Positions 26,349 to 35,395 of a stretch of 59,851 nt of DNA are shown here, in pieces (within the stretch, counting starts at the first letter, position 1; the number at the start of each line of letters is the position of its first letter). Below the pieces are notes generated by a model, which made no database searches, had not been told where the DNA came from, and saw only the letters and a list, made by a program, of their open reading frames with translations. The stretch is from an uncultured Clostridia bacterium (GTDB lineage: Bacteria; Bacillota; Clostridia; TANB77; CAG-508): the NCBI GenBank assembly GCA_949745595.1, contig CATJWN010000025.1:1-59851 (forward strand). The letters are read 5' to 3'. The position numbers were made by a program, and so were the translations under genes.

Positions 26349-29300
26349 ATGTATTTTTATGAAGATCCAGACGATACTGAAAGCGAAGAAACTATGGAGA
26401 ACAATGCTTCAAATGCTGAGGAGGAATCTGCTCAAGAAGGTGCAGAAGAACCACCAGCAGAGGATGAAGGAGATTCAGGAGCTGAACAATCTGAAAGGCA
26501 AAGAGAAGAGGGAACTTCTAATGCTATTAATGATCTTCAAAACTTAAGAGAAAAAGTTAAGGACGGTAAAGCAGAAGGAAATGGCTCAGATAATGGCAAT
26601 CAATCGTCAGGAAGTAAAGGCTCAGATGATGGTGGTAATGACAATGCGAATTCTAAAGGAAAGAATACAGAAGGCAATGGTAAGCCAGAAGATTTAAAAA
26701 CTGGAACTAATAATCCAGCTCAAACAGCTAAAACTGGTGGATTGGATAAAGGCAATATTGCAAGTGCAGCTATGAAAGGAGCAGGAGAAAATGGAGTACA
26801 GGGTGCTGCTACAGAAGCTACAAAAGAGGTAGCCAAACAAGAAGCTAAAAAACAATTCATGAAAATGGGTGGACAGGCTTTCATGAATAGCTTGAGCGCC
26901 GCTATAGCACCATTAATTCCTTGGATAATATTAATTGTTCTTATAATTATAATAGTTGTTGGTATAGTAATGTTCTTTGTTGCTGTACCAGGACAAATTG
27001 TAGGCAAGTTCAAGGATTTAGGAAACAGTGTTATAAAAGCTTGGTCAGCAATGATGCATGGTGAGGATCAAGTAGTTACAACTTCTCAAATAGCCGAGGT
27101 TGCTGCTTATGTAGAAAAAATGGGCTATGATTTAAAAGGAGAAGGCTTTGTATCACAGGATAAAACTGCTGAAGATATACCAGAAACTATTGATAATATT
27201 AGTAAATGGTACAACGTAGATTATGATCCAGAGTTGGCAGACCAAGTAAAATCACCGCCTGATGGTCTTAAAGAAGCATCTGATAATGGTTTGTTGTATG
27301 CAGATGAAGTGCAAGGTGTTATAAGAAGAAGTGATACTGAGGAAATAGTAGATATAAATAGTGATCCAATATTTGCTTATATTGTTAGTGATAATCAATG
27401 TTATATGATTAAAAACCTTAATGCAAACTTAGATACTATGACAGAATCTGCAGGTGGAAGTATATTTGCAGCAGTAGCAGTATTTGCGGCAAGTTTAATA
27501 GGAATTTTAGTAGCGATTGTTCTTCCAGTAGGACTTATTCTGTCAGTAATTGTTGGAGCAGCAGTAGCAGCAGGAGGTTCTTATTTAGCTATAACAACAG
27601 CAAGTAATCCTGATTGGGGTACTGGTCTTATTTCTGTATATCATGAAGCTGGTATGGGAATTAAAGGCGATTACTATGATATGAAAGAAAAAGGATATAT
27701 TGATTTAGACCCTAATACTAAAAAATTAACAATACAAAGAGGATGGTCAAATGGTGCTATTACATATGATGTAGATGGATGGTCAGGAAGATATGGTATG
27801 CCACTTGAATTTTTATTATCTGTACATCTAGCTACTCAAATGCCAGATTTAGCAATAGAGATGGCAACATCATTTAATACAGATGTAGAGGTATTACTAC
27901 ATGAAGTAAGTGGTACTGTTACAGCAGGTGTTTTAAAAGAAGGAGCTAGCGGTACTGGTGATGATGATTTTATCACTTATGCAACAATTGCAGAACTTGG
28001 AGATGAAGAACAAGGTATTTTAGGACATCTTTGGGATGGAATAAAGAGTTTAGGAAATGATGCAATTAGTTTTGTTGCTGGTGATTCACCTTTTACAGAT
28101 GAGCAATTAAATTCATTAAATATAAATGCTAAAGTTTTGTGCACTTTATTTGAGCAGGGCTTTCCACACTCTGTGAGTTGTAATTGTTGTTCACATATAC
28201 CTGGACATAAAAGTGTTCTTGGAGAAGGTGAAGAAGAAGGTTGTGATGCAAGTACAGACTTATATAATGATAGCGGAGATATAGATAATGACCATTATAT
28301 TGATGATGCTTGTAGAGACAGGGCATTAAAAATTATTGCTGCACTTATTGTATGTAATGATAAAGAATGGGAATCATATACACCATATATTTCAAAAGTA
28401 TCAGATCATTGGTTTAGAGATGTATATTTTGTAATGAATGAATCTGAGGGTGAACTTTCAAAAGGTGTAATAAAAGTAGATGAAGATTATTTCTATGAAA
28501 CAAATGAAAGATGGACAATGTACGAAACTTGGGAAGAGGGAGATACTATTCCAGAAGGTTTTGAAGTAGGAGACTATAAATTATATGATCCTTCTAATAT
28601 GAATACTCCATCTGATATGACTTTGGAAAAAGTCCAAGAGATAAATGAAAAAATTGCTAATGGAGATACTGATGTAACTAGATTAGTAAAAAAAGCAATA
28701 ACAGATAATATGTCTAGTAATTTTGATGATGGTTGGTCTGCTTATGAATTAACAGATGCCACAACAGGAGATGATTTACCTTGGACTAAAATGACAGTAG
28801 ATAAAGATTCTTCAAAAGGAGAGTTATTAGATCCAGCAGTTTATAAGGATGAAAATGCTGAGGATAAAGAAGGTATATTAATTTACTATAAAGAAATTAG
28901 GCCTGGAGATGTTAAACAAGTAGAAGATGGACAAAGGACAGAAACTAACCCTAAGATCAAAAAAATGTTCTTGGACAAAGCATATTATAAATATGATGGA
29001 AGTACTACTACAGCAGATGCTATAAAAGAAGATAGAGAAAAAACTGCAGATAGTACAGATGCTTATAATACAGATAGCGATCCAAGAAATGAAGACTTAA
29101 TTGCAAAAGTAAATATTAATAAAGATTCTTTAGGCGCATTTTCTATACTAGAAAATACACATACACTTGATGCAGACTATATTTATAGGGACTTTAAAGA
29201 ATTAATAGTTGAGTTAAACTATTTTGATAAAGAGGATTTATCAGATAAGATAGGCGAAGTAATGCAATGGCCAATACCAGAATGTGGTTCATCAGGCTGG

Positions 29301-31298
29301 CCAATAAGAAAATATGAAAAAGGTGAGACTTTCTATGGAACACTTATAAATTCTAAAGTTGATTTAGACTATATGAAGGATTTAGATGTTAAGAAAGCAG
29401 AAGCTACTTTAAGTCAACTAGGAGATGAAATTTCAGGTGATACTCCAGAGACAGATCCGACTTCTGGAATTAATGCTGGAAATGTACAAACAGATACAAC
29501 TAGTGGACTAAGTACATCTGGAAGTTTAGCGACTAATTCAGGACTTGTAGGAGCTACAGGTACTGCTCCAAGTATATCAGTAGATCAATTTGTACAAACT
29601 GGTTATGATGTACATAAAATAATGGAAGATGGCGGTGGCTGGGATTATTGTGTTCTTAATGGTACTGACTGTACACATAAATATGGACATGGTTGTGGAT
29701 TAAATGTAACAATTCAAGATGCACAAGCAAATCATCACAATACTTGTTGTGCAACATATACATCATGGGTATTAAAAGAGGCAGGTTTTGATTTATCTAG
29801 TCACCCAAATATGCATGGTGCTAAATCATCTTATGACTTCTGTAAAGATTCAGGATGGACACCAATTACAGATTATAGTTCATTAGAGGCAGGAGACTTC
29901 CTATTTAATAGACATGACTATAATGGTAGTGATGTAGAACAAATAGGACACGTTCAAATGTTAGGAAATGATGGAGAATGGTTAAATGCAGGTTCTGTAG
30001 AGGCAATTAATGATGCACCAAAGAAATATGAAGCAAAATTTATAATTGGTATGAGACCACCATTAAATGGGGCTGGACAACCATTTGAAGGTTATGAGCC
30101 AGATCAAGCAGTTGTAGCACCAATTACTGGTAAAATTGTAGAATATGGTGAAGTTACGAGAAAGAATGAAGAGACTGGCGAAGAAGAAATTACTGATTAT
30201 ATAAAAATTCAAGCAATAGACCATTATACTACTTCTGGAAAAGGAAAGACAGTACTTTCAGAATGTACTGACGAAGATAAAACTTATGAAGAAGACAATA
30301 CAGATGCAAGCAAAAAAGAAGGATATGACTATTTCTATGAAGAATATAGAGGAATTGTAGACGGATGTGTATTATATATGGAAGGCTTTGACTTAACTTT
30401 GGATGAGACATTAGCAGCTAGTGATATGGAATCTGAAGAAGTTACACAATATCAAAGCAATAAAGTATATAATATGACTAATAATGTTAAAGAGGCACAA
30501 GCTTTCTGGAGAGAAGATGCTAAAGCAGCGGCATTACCATTCTTTAAAGATGGGGAAGACATTTATATTAAAGAAGGTACTGTAATAGGAAAAACACTTG
30601 CAGATCCAGACGATTTCCCACCAGAGATTGCAGTTGACGAATCAGGAATGCCAACTTCAGAAAATCCAAAAGGTAGTGGAAATTATATAAGATTAATTTT
30701 AAGGGATTTAGAAGATTCTATTATAGAAGATGTTGAATCATATTTCCCAATAGAAGATTCAAATATGAATAAAACGCAACCTTATCAAGCACAACCAGGA
30801 GACTTGGAATTATTAGCGAATTTATTACATCATGAAGGATGTGAAAGCTATTTTGCAACAAGATCAGTATTCTCAGGAAAACCTGAACAAGCAAGAGATG
30901 CTTCAAGAGTAACTGGGTATGTTTTACTAAATAGAGCAATATTAAATTATGGTGGACATGGAACTACAATTAGAGAGCAGATATTAGCACCAGGACAATA
31001 TAGTACAGCTTATGATGTTACTGAAGGTGAAGCTGATTATTGTGATAAATGTTTAGCTAATGCAGAGTGGTGTTTGACTTATGATTGTAGTTCGGTAACA
31101 AGTCCTTCATCAAATACACCAATGCCAAGAAATGTTGTAGGACAGTCTGGCTGGTGTCAGTGTTCGAGTGATGTAGGAAAATTTAATTGCTGGTGGTGGG
31201 TTGATACTAATGGTGACGGAGCAAAAACAGAACATAGTGGAGCTGGAAGTGCATTTGATACATTCTATTGTATTAATTCAAGTTTCCCATCATCTTAA
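26349..31298 (+). CDS. Giant membrane-anchored cell-wall hydrolase (CHAP/NlpC-like plus SleB-like domains)
   Basis: The 1649-residue protein has an acidic, disordered cytoplasmic start (about 1-150), a membrane helix (about 187-212) and a second hydrophobic pair (about 370-417). A long exported region follows. A cysteine-peptidase domain lies at about 1095-1240, with the catalytic-type motif NTCCATYTSWVLKEAGFD and histidine in IGHVQMLG. A possible M23-like beta segment (VVAPITGKIVEYGEV) comes next. The C-terminal Hydrolase_2 (SleB-like) domain (about 1484-1570) has LLANLLHHEGCE and GYVLLNRAI. Cysteine-rich pieces (SCNCCSHIPGH, CQCSSDVG) may bind metal or be disulfide-bonded. This is the VirB1-type enzyme that would open peptidoglycan for the machine. 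Confidence 0.82.
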   Translation: MYFYEDPDDTESEETMENNASNAEEESAQEGAEEPPAEDEGDSGAEQSERQREEGTSNAINDLQNLREKVKDGKAEGNGSDNGNQSSGSKGSDDGGNDNANSKGKNTEGNGKPEDLKTGTNNPAQTAKTGGLDKGNIASAAMKGAGENGVQGAATEATKEVAKQEAKKQFMKMGGQAFMNSLSAAIAPLIPWIILIVLIIIIVVGIVMFFVAVPGQIVGKFKDLGNSVIKAWSAMMHGEDQVVTTSQIAEVAAYVEKMGYDLKGEGFVSQDKTAEDIPETIDNISKWYNVDYDPELADQVKSPPDGLKEASDNGLLYADEVQGVIRRSDTEEIVDINSDPIFAYIVSDNQCYMIKNLNANLDTMTESAGGSIFAAVAVFAASLIGILVAIVLPVGLILSVIVGAAVAAGGSYLAITTASNPDWGTGLISVYHEAGMGIKGDYYDMKEKGYIDLDPNTKKLTIQRGWSNGAITYDVDGWSGRYGMPLEFLLSVHLATQMPDLAIEMATSFNTDVEVLLHEVSGTVTAGVLKEGASGTGDDDFITYATIAELGDEEQGILGHLWDGIKSLGNDAISFVAGDSPFTDEQLNSLNINAKVLCTLFEQGFPHSVSCNCCSHIPGHKSVLGEGEEEGCDASTDLYNDSGDIDNDHYIDDACRDRALKIIAALIVCNDKEWESYTPYISKVSDHWFRDVYFVMNESEGELSKGVIKVDEDYFYETNERWTMYETWEEGDTIPEGFEVGDYKLYDPSNMNTPSDMTLEKVQEINEKIANGDTDVTRLVKKAITDNMSSNFDDGWSAYELTDATTGDDLPWTKMTVDKDSSKGELLDPAVYKDENAEDKEGILIYYKEIRPGDVKQVEDGQRTETNPKIKKMFLDKAYYKYDGSTTTADAIKEDREKTADSTDAYNTDSDPRNEDLIAKVNINKDSLGAFSILENTHTLDADYIYRDFKELIVELNYFDKEDLSDKIGEVMQWPIPECGSSGWPIRKYEKGETFYGTLINSKVDLDYMKDLDVKKAEATLSQLGDEISGDTPETDPTSGINAGNVQTDTTSGLSTSGSLATNSGLVGATGTAPSISVDQFVQTGYDVHKIMEDGGGWDYCVLNGTDCTHKYGHGCGLNVTIQDAQANHHNTCCATYTSWVLKEAGFDLSSHPNMHGAKSSYDFCKDSGWTPITDYSSLEAGDFLFNRHDYNGSDVEQIGHVQMLGNDGEWLNAGSVEAINDAPKKYEAKFIIGMRPPLNGAGQPFEGYEPDQAVVAPITGKIVEYGEVTRKNEETGEEEITDYIKIQAIDHYTTSGKGKTVLSECTDEDKTYEEDNTDASKKEGYDYFYEEYRGIVDGCVLYMEGFDLTLDETLAASDMESEEVTQYQSNKVYNMTNNVKEAQAFWREDAKAAALPFFKDGEDIYIKEGTVIGKTLADPDDFPPEIAVDESGMPTSENPKGSGNYIRLILRDLEDSIIEDVESYFPIEDSNMNKTQPYQAQPGDLELLANLLHHEGCESYFATRSVFSGKPEQARDASRVTGYVLLNRAILNYGGHGTTIREQILAPGQYSTAYDVTEGEADYCDKCLANAEWCLTYDCSSVTSPSSNTPMPRNVVGQSGWCQCSSDVGKFNCWWWVDTNGDGAKTEHSGAGSAFDTFYCINSSFPSS

Positions 31299-31320
31299 AA
31301 TTAACTAATAGGAGTAGCTA

Positions 31321-31899
31321 ATGAAAAATAAAAAATTAAAAATAGTTATTATTTTAGTAGTATTATTTATAATTGTTTTAATATTAAATGGTATGCTTTC
31401 ATATATAGAAAAAAATGATGTAAAAGTAGATGAGCATAAAGGTGCTTTTAATACTGAAATTGTACCAATGTATGAAAATCCAAATGACGAAAAATATGTG
31501 GAAGAAAAAACAATTAAAAACTCTAATATTTCAGTTTTACAAGACTTAAAAGGAGGAATGCCAACAAGTACGGTAATTTCGAAAGTAAAATCAGTATTTG
31601 TTGACGAACTTCCTAAGGTATTAGATGAAATTAAAGGTTTTAATGATAGTAAATTAAAAGAATATTATGCTAAAAATGAGACTAATATTAGAACAGTTTT
31701 GAGAATAGATACAGAAGAGAGTTTTTTGAATATGGCTAAGGAATATTCAGCAATGACTAGTGATTTTAAAACAGATTATAAGGCCTGTGATTTTATAAAC
31801 GAAGATGGATTAGGTTTTACATTTTCTTATGAAAATGGAGAAGAGGTTAAGTGTAAAATAATAGGTGAAAATGCAAATACAGTAATGTTTGAATTTTAA
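31321..31899 (+). CDS. Single-pass anchored protein, last gene of the secretion locus
   Basis: The 192-residue protein has an N-terminal membrane helix (about 6-28) and an exported mostly helical domain ending in a beta hairpin (FTFSYENGEEVKCKIIGEN). I do not recognise the family. It lies 22 bases after the giant hydrolase and directly before the terminator, so it belongs to the machine operon. The overall size and shape are similar to the VirB8-like proteins, but I see no NTF2 pattern. Confidence 0.65.
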   Translation: MKNKKLKIVIILVVLFIIVLILNGMLSYIEKNDVKVDEHKGAFNTEIVPMYENPNDEKYVEEKTIKNSNISVLQDLKGGMPTSTVISKVKSVFVDELPKVLDEIKGFNDSKLKEYYAKNETNIRTVLRIDTEESFLNMAKEYSAMTSDFKTDYKACDFINEDGLGFTFSYENGEEVKCKIIGENANTVMFEF

Positions 31900-31905
31900 A
31901 ATAAC

Positions 31906-31936
31906 AAAAGGCATACTTTTATGGTATGCCTTTTGT
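31906..31936 (+). terminator. Terminator of the secretion locus
   Basis: AAAAGGCATAC (31906-31916), loop TTTTATG, GTATGCCTTTT (31924-31934). The perfect stem with T tract ends the 22-kb machine operon. Confidence 0.85.
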
Positions 31937-31983
31937 ATTGAAAAATATTAAAGCCTATGATAGAATACGTTTAGGTGATAGAT

Positions 31984-32826
31984 ATGTGGTTTTTATTTGT
32001 ATGTTTATATATAGTTTTAGCAGTAGCATTTACACAAGCATATAAAGTTGTAACGAAAACTTCAAAAAGTGATGGAACATTAACAGTGTTATTAGAACTT
32101 ATTGCAGGTACGAGTGTACTTATATTTGCTCCATTTTTTAGTTTTTCATTTCCAACTGATTGGAAAGTGTATGCACTTTTAGCAGTTGCTTGCGTTTTTT
32201 ATGGAATTTCAGACAGAATAAATACGACTGTAAGGAGTGGGGTAGAAGCTTCAACTTTCAGTATTATAAAGCAATTATCAACAGTTTTTATGATACTTGC
32301 AGGTTTATTATTTTTTAAAGAGCCATTTGTATGGAAAAAAATAATAGGTGCTATTTTGATTTTGTTTAGCAATATTTTTATATTCTATAAAAGAGGAAGT
32401 CAAAAATTAGATAAATATGTAATACTTGGAATAATATCTAATCTTGTGTATTCAATAGCACTATTTTTAGATGTAAATATTTCAGACAATTTTAATTTAG
32501 CTTTCTATGTTGCGACTACATTATTAATGCCTTGTATATTTATTACTATTTTTGAAAAAGTTAAGTGGGAGAACATAAAAAAAGAATTTAAGAATGGAAA
32601 TAAGAAAGCAATTTTTACGACTAGTTTATGCTGGGGCTCAATGATAGTAGTTCAGCTTAGAGCATATCAACTAGGAGAAGCAACTTCTGTTGCTCCACTT
32701 TGTGCTTTGACTGTAATAGGTAACGTGATAGTAGGTTATCTATTCTTAAAAGAGCGTGACAATTTATGGAAAAAGTTATTTGCAGCAATATTAATTTTAA
32801 TAAGTGTGTTTTTAATAAAAGGGTGA
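31984..32826 (+). CDS. EamA/DMT-family transporter
   Basis: The 280-residue protein has about ten membrane helices in two halves, as in drug/metabolite transporters. Landmarks are the internal SVLIFAPFF turn, STVFMILAGLLFFKEP near the end of the first half and its counterpart VIGNVIVGYLFLKERD in the second. I start at the ATG at 31984, 4 bases after an AGGTGAT site, and not at the GTG at 31975. Single gene, convergent with the methyltransferase; substrate unknown. Confidence 0.85.
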   Translation: MWFLFVCLYIVLAVAFTQAYKVVTKTSKSDGTLTVLLELIAGTSVLIFAPFFSFSFPTDWKVYALLAVACVFYGISDRINTTVRSGVEASTFSIIKQLSTVFMILAGLLFFKEPFVWKKIIGAILILFSNIFIFYKRGSQKLDKYVILGIISNLVYSIALFLDVNISDNFNLAFYVATTLLMPCIFITIFEKVKWENIKKEFKNGNKKAIFTTSLCWGSMIVVQLRAYQLGEATSVAPLCALTVIGNVIVGYLFLKERDNLWKKLFAAILILISVFLIKG

Positions 32827-32835
32827 TAAGCCTTT

Positions 32836-33441
32836 TTATTTTTTTATAATAAAATTACCCCAAACTGTATTTTTAGCAGTTCTTTTAGTGCTTGGTAGAG
32901 TTTCAAAGTAATCAATAAGTTTAAGCTTTTTATCTAATTGATTTAGTATTTGTATCATTTCATCTTTAGTTAGATAATTATAGTATTTACCTTCTTTTAT
33001 TTCATAACCTGTTCCTAACTTAAAGGAAGTATAAATTATTCCACCTGCTTTTAGGGCGTTTATCATTTTAATTAAAACACTTGACAGATTTTCTTTTTCT
33101 ATATGTAATATAGAAGCACAAGCCCATATAGCGTCATAAGTATTGACATCTTTTAGTTCTTCAAACTTCATACAAGATACATCTTGATTTATATATTTGC
33201 TGGCTAATTTACACATTTCTTCTGAACCATCTATTGCTTTTACTTTATAGCCTTTATCAATAAAATATTTACTGTCTCGTCCTGAGCCACAACCAAAGTC
33301 TAAAATATATGCGTTAGCTGGTAAGTGTTTCAAAAATCTATCATAATTTTCTTGCAAGTTTCCTACTAATGTTTGTTCACAATATGCTTTTGCATTTTTA
33401 TTATAGTATTCTAGTGTATCGTGTTTCCCTTCCTTTATCAT
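32836..33441 (-). CDS. SAM-dependent class I methyltransferase
   Basis: The 201-residue protein has motif I ILDFGCGSGRDSKYF (about 46-60), the acidic loop VKAIDGSEEMCKLA, motif IV YDAIWACASILHI and the post-motif LKAGGIIYTSFKLG. These place it in the Methyltransf_25/TehB-like group of small-molecule methyltransferases. The ribosome site is AGGAG. Single gene on the reverse strand with no partner; substrate unknown. Confidence 0.85.
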   Translation of the reverse strand: MIKEGKHDTLEYYNKNAKAYCEQTLVGNLQENYDRFLKHLPANAYILDFGCGSGRDSKYFIDKGYKVKAIDGSEEMCKLASKYINQDVSCMKFEELKDVNTYDAIWACASILHIEKENLSSVLIKMINALKAGGIIYTSFKLGTGYEIKEGKYYNYLTKDEMIQILNQLDKKLKLIDYFETLPSTKRTAKNTVWGNFIIKK

Positions 33442-33649
33442 ATATACTCCTTTTTGCCCTAATTTACATAAATATTATAGCACCTTTTTGCGTATGTTTC
33501 AATCTTTTAAAGATAAATGTTAATGTGACTATGGAAAATTTATTTAAGAAAATTATAAAAGTATGTTGATTTTTTTATAGACTTTTGATATAACATAACA
33601 AATGTTTTGTTATGCCAATTTAAATTGAAGGTAATAGGAAGGTAAATAT

Positions 33650-34177
33650 ATGAGTAAAAGAATAACAAGTATTGCATTATTTGATAAAGATAGTTTAGGT
33701 AGATTAAATGAAAATATTAAAGGGTTAAATGAAGCTTTTTGTAAAGTTCCTTTTCGAGAAGAAAACAGAGAAAGTTTAGATACTTTGCCATATCATTTTA
33801 CTTTTACAGTATGGGATAGTAGCCAAAAAGATATTGCAATGGAAATAATTAAAAAGATAAAATTCAATGAAATAGAATTAAAAATAATAGGAGTAAATGT
33901 TAAAGAAAGTTTTAATGATAGTTATAATTTATATTTTGAAATTGAAAGAAATAATGAATTATATTTATTGCAAAAACAAATTTATGATTTAGCTAAAATA
34001 GAAAAATATAATCCTGATAATTTTATTCCGCATATTACAATACATTGTGATAGAGATTATGAAAAGCTTGTTAAAATTAAAGAAACTGTAATGAACGATT
34101 TTATTAATTTTGAAGTTAGATTTAAACAAATTGGTCTATTTGAAATATATCCAGCAAAACAAATTGAAATTATATAA
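33650..34177 (+). CDS. 2H phosphoesterase (2'-5' RNA ligase/LigT superfamily)
   Basis: The 175-residue protein has the two catalytic tetrapeptides of the family: HFTF at about residues 46-49 and HITI at about 128-131, in the usual repeated-lobe arrangement. Homologues act on 2',3'-cyclic or 2'-5' linkages in RNA or nucleotides; the substrate cannot be told here. Monocistronic. A palindrome (CATAACA...TGTTATG, about 33594-33614) lies upstream. The gene is followed by a bidirectional terminator shared with tRNA-Cys. Confidence 0.8.
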   Translation: MSKRITSIALFDKDSLGRLNENIKGLNEAFCKVPFREENRESLDTLPYHFTFTVWDSSQKDIAMEIIKKIKFNEIELKIIGVNVKESFNDSYNLYFEIERNNELYLLQKQIYDLAKIEKYNPDNFIPHITIHCDRDYEKLVKIKETVMNDFINFEVRFKQIGLFEIYPAKQIEII

Positions 34178-34262
34178 TTTTAGATTAATGTGAAAGATGT
34201 CTTGCGTATCAATTATTAGAGAAAATAAAATTTCAACAAGATATATACAGTTGTAGCGAAAT

Positions 34263-34309
34263 AAAAAATGACAAAATTCTAACATTTAGTTAAAGTTTTG
34301 TCATTTTTT
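34263..34309. terminator. Bidirectional terminator between 2H phosphoesterase and tRNA-Cys
   Basis: AAAAAATGACAAAA (34263-34276) pairs perfectly with TTTTGTCATTTTTT (34296-34309). A/T runs on both sides make it work in both directions. Confidence 0.85.
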
Positions 34310-34316
34310 GTCGTTT

Positions 34317-34390
34317 TGGAGGCGCCACCCGGATTTGAACCGGGGATCAGAGTTTTGCAGACTCGTGCCTTACCACTTGGCTATAGCGCC
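34317..34390 (-). tRNA. tRNA-Cys (anticodon GCA)
   Basis: The 74-base cloverleaf reads on the reverse strand with a GGCGCTA acceptor start, D-loop, anticodon loop CTGCAAA (anticodon GCA), T-arm GGTTCAAATCC and an encoded CCA. The discriminator base is U, as expected for cysteine tRNA. Confidence 0.95.
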
Positions 34391-34473
34391 ATGCCATATA
34401 TAATTAAGATATGCAGAAGATTTTGTTAAGTTACAAAATCTAAACTTATTTATATAAAAATATAAAAAAAAAT

Positions 34474-34514
34474 CAAGTCATAAATTTTAATTTATAATTA
34501 AAATTTATGGCTTG
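34474..34514 (-). terminator. Terminator of the tRNA-Gly transcript
   Basis: On the reverse strand a 19-bp hairpin (34496-34514 with 34474-34492, loop ATA) is followed by a run of nine T (plus-strand A run ending at 34472). It separates tRNA-Gly from tRNA-Cys, so the two are transcribed independently. Confidence 0.8.
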
Positions 34515-34519
34515 TTCTT

Positions 34520-34595
34520 TGGAGCGGGAAACGGGGCTCAAACCCGCGACCTTCGCCTTGGCAAGGCGACGCTCTATCAACTGAGCTATTCCCGC
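34520..34595 (-). tRNA. tRNA-Gly (anticodon GCC)
   Basis: The 76-base cloverleaf starts GCGGGAATAGCTCAG on the reverse strand, with anticodon loop TTGCCAA (anticodon GCC), T-arm GGTTTGAGCC and encoded CCA. The anticodon loop has the ordinary seven bases and does not look like a four-base decoder. Confidence 0.95.
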
Positions 34596-34611
34596 ATCAA
34601 CAAGCATTACT

Positions 34612-34640
34612 ATAATACCAAAAATATTTTGAAAAGTCAA
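34612..34640 (-). promoter_or_regulatory. Promoter of tRNA-Gly
   Basis: On the reverse strand TTGACT (34635-34640), 17 bases, TATTAT (34612-34617), placed directly upstream of the tRNA. Confidence 0.7.
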
Positions 34641-34709
34641 CCATTTTACTTGACTTTTTATTAAAAATATTAAATAATTTGTATGAAAGAATTTTTAGGA
34701 GGTATATTT

Positions 34710-35336
34710 ATGGAACCAGTAATTTTAAAACATCCATTAATTGATAACAAATTATCAATATTAAGAAACAAAAAAACAGGTACAAAAGAATTTAGAGAGT
34801 TAATTAGTGAAATTTCAATGTTTTTATGCTATGAGGCTTTGAAAGATGCAAAAACAGAAACAGTTGAAATAGAAACTCCAGTAGCAAAAACAAAAGTTAA
34901 TAAAGTAAATGAAGATGATTATGCTTTTATACCAATTTTAAGAGCAGGAACAGGTATGCTTGATGGCTTAATTAAAGTATTACCAAATGCAAAAATCGGA
35001 CATATTGGATTATTTAGAAATGAGACAACATTAAAACCTGTAAGATATTATTACAAAGTTCCAAAAGATATAGACAAAAAACAAGTTGTAGTATTAGATC
35101 CAATGCTTGCAACAGGTGGTTCAGCTATAGATGCTATAACAATGCTAAAAGAAGAAGGCGCTAAAAATATTAAATTCTTATGTATAATTTCAGCACCAGA
35201 AGGTATTAAGAAATTACAAGAAGTTCATCCTGATGTTGAGATATATACAAGCGCAGTTGATGAGAAATTAAATGAAAAGGGCTATATAGTACCTGGCCTT
35301 GGAGATGCTGGAGATAGAATTTTTGGTACAAAATAG
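34710..35336 (+). CDS. upp: Uracil phosphoribosyltransferase
   Basis: The 208-residue enzyme makes UMP from uracil and PRPP. I start at the ATG at 34710, 7 bases after AGGAGG, which gives the standard family length; the upstream ATG at 34683 overlaps the ribosome site. Visible landmarks are [12 protein letters not shown], the PRPP loop [17 protein letters not shown] and the C-terminal uracil-binding [17 protein letters not shown]. Stands alone. Confidence 0.97.
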   Translation: MEPVILKHPLIDNKLSILRNKKTGTKEFRELISEISMFLCYEALKDAKTETVEIETPVAKTKVNKVNEDDYAFIPILRAGTGMLDGLIKVLPNAKIGHIGLFRNETTLKPVRYYYKVPKDIDKKQVVVLDPMLATGGSAIDAITMLKEEGAKNIKFLCIISAPEGIKKLQEVHPDVEIYTSAVDEKLNEKGYIVPGLGDAGDRIFGTK

Positions 35337-35395
35337 TATAATTTTGGAAAAAATGCTGAATAATACTTTTATACAAATTATAAAGGAGAGACTAA

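Noticed and set aside
26359..26547. Second ORF inside the acidic start of the giant hydrolase
   Set aside because: Frame shadow of a low-complexity acidic coding region; no independent start signal.
7636..31936. Integrative conjugative element
   Set aside because: No relaxase, coupling protein, integrase or att repeats are seen; the TnpV remnant lies 7 kb away with ordinary genes between.
33369..33569. Short forward ORF of 66 codons
   Set aside because: Overlaps the methyltransferase start and upstream region, has no ribosome site and biased composition.
34520..34595. The tRNA-Gly here as the CGGA decoder
   Set aside because: Anticodon GCC in a normal seven-base loop; it cannot pair with GGA or CGGA in the required way.
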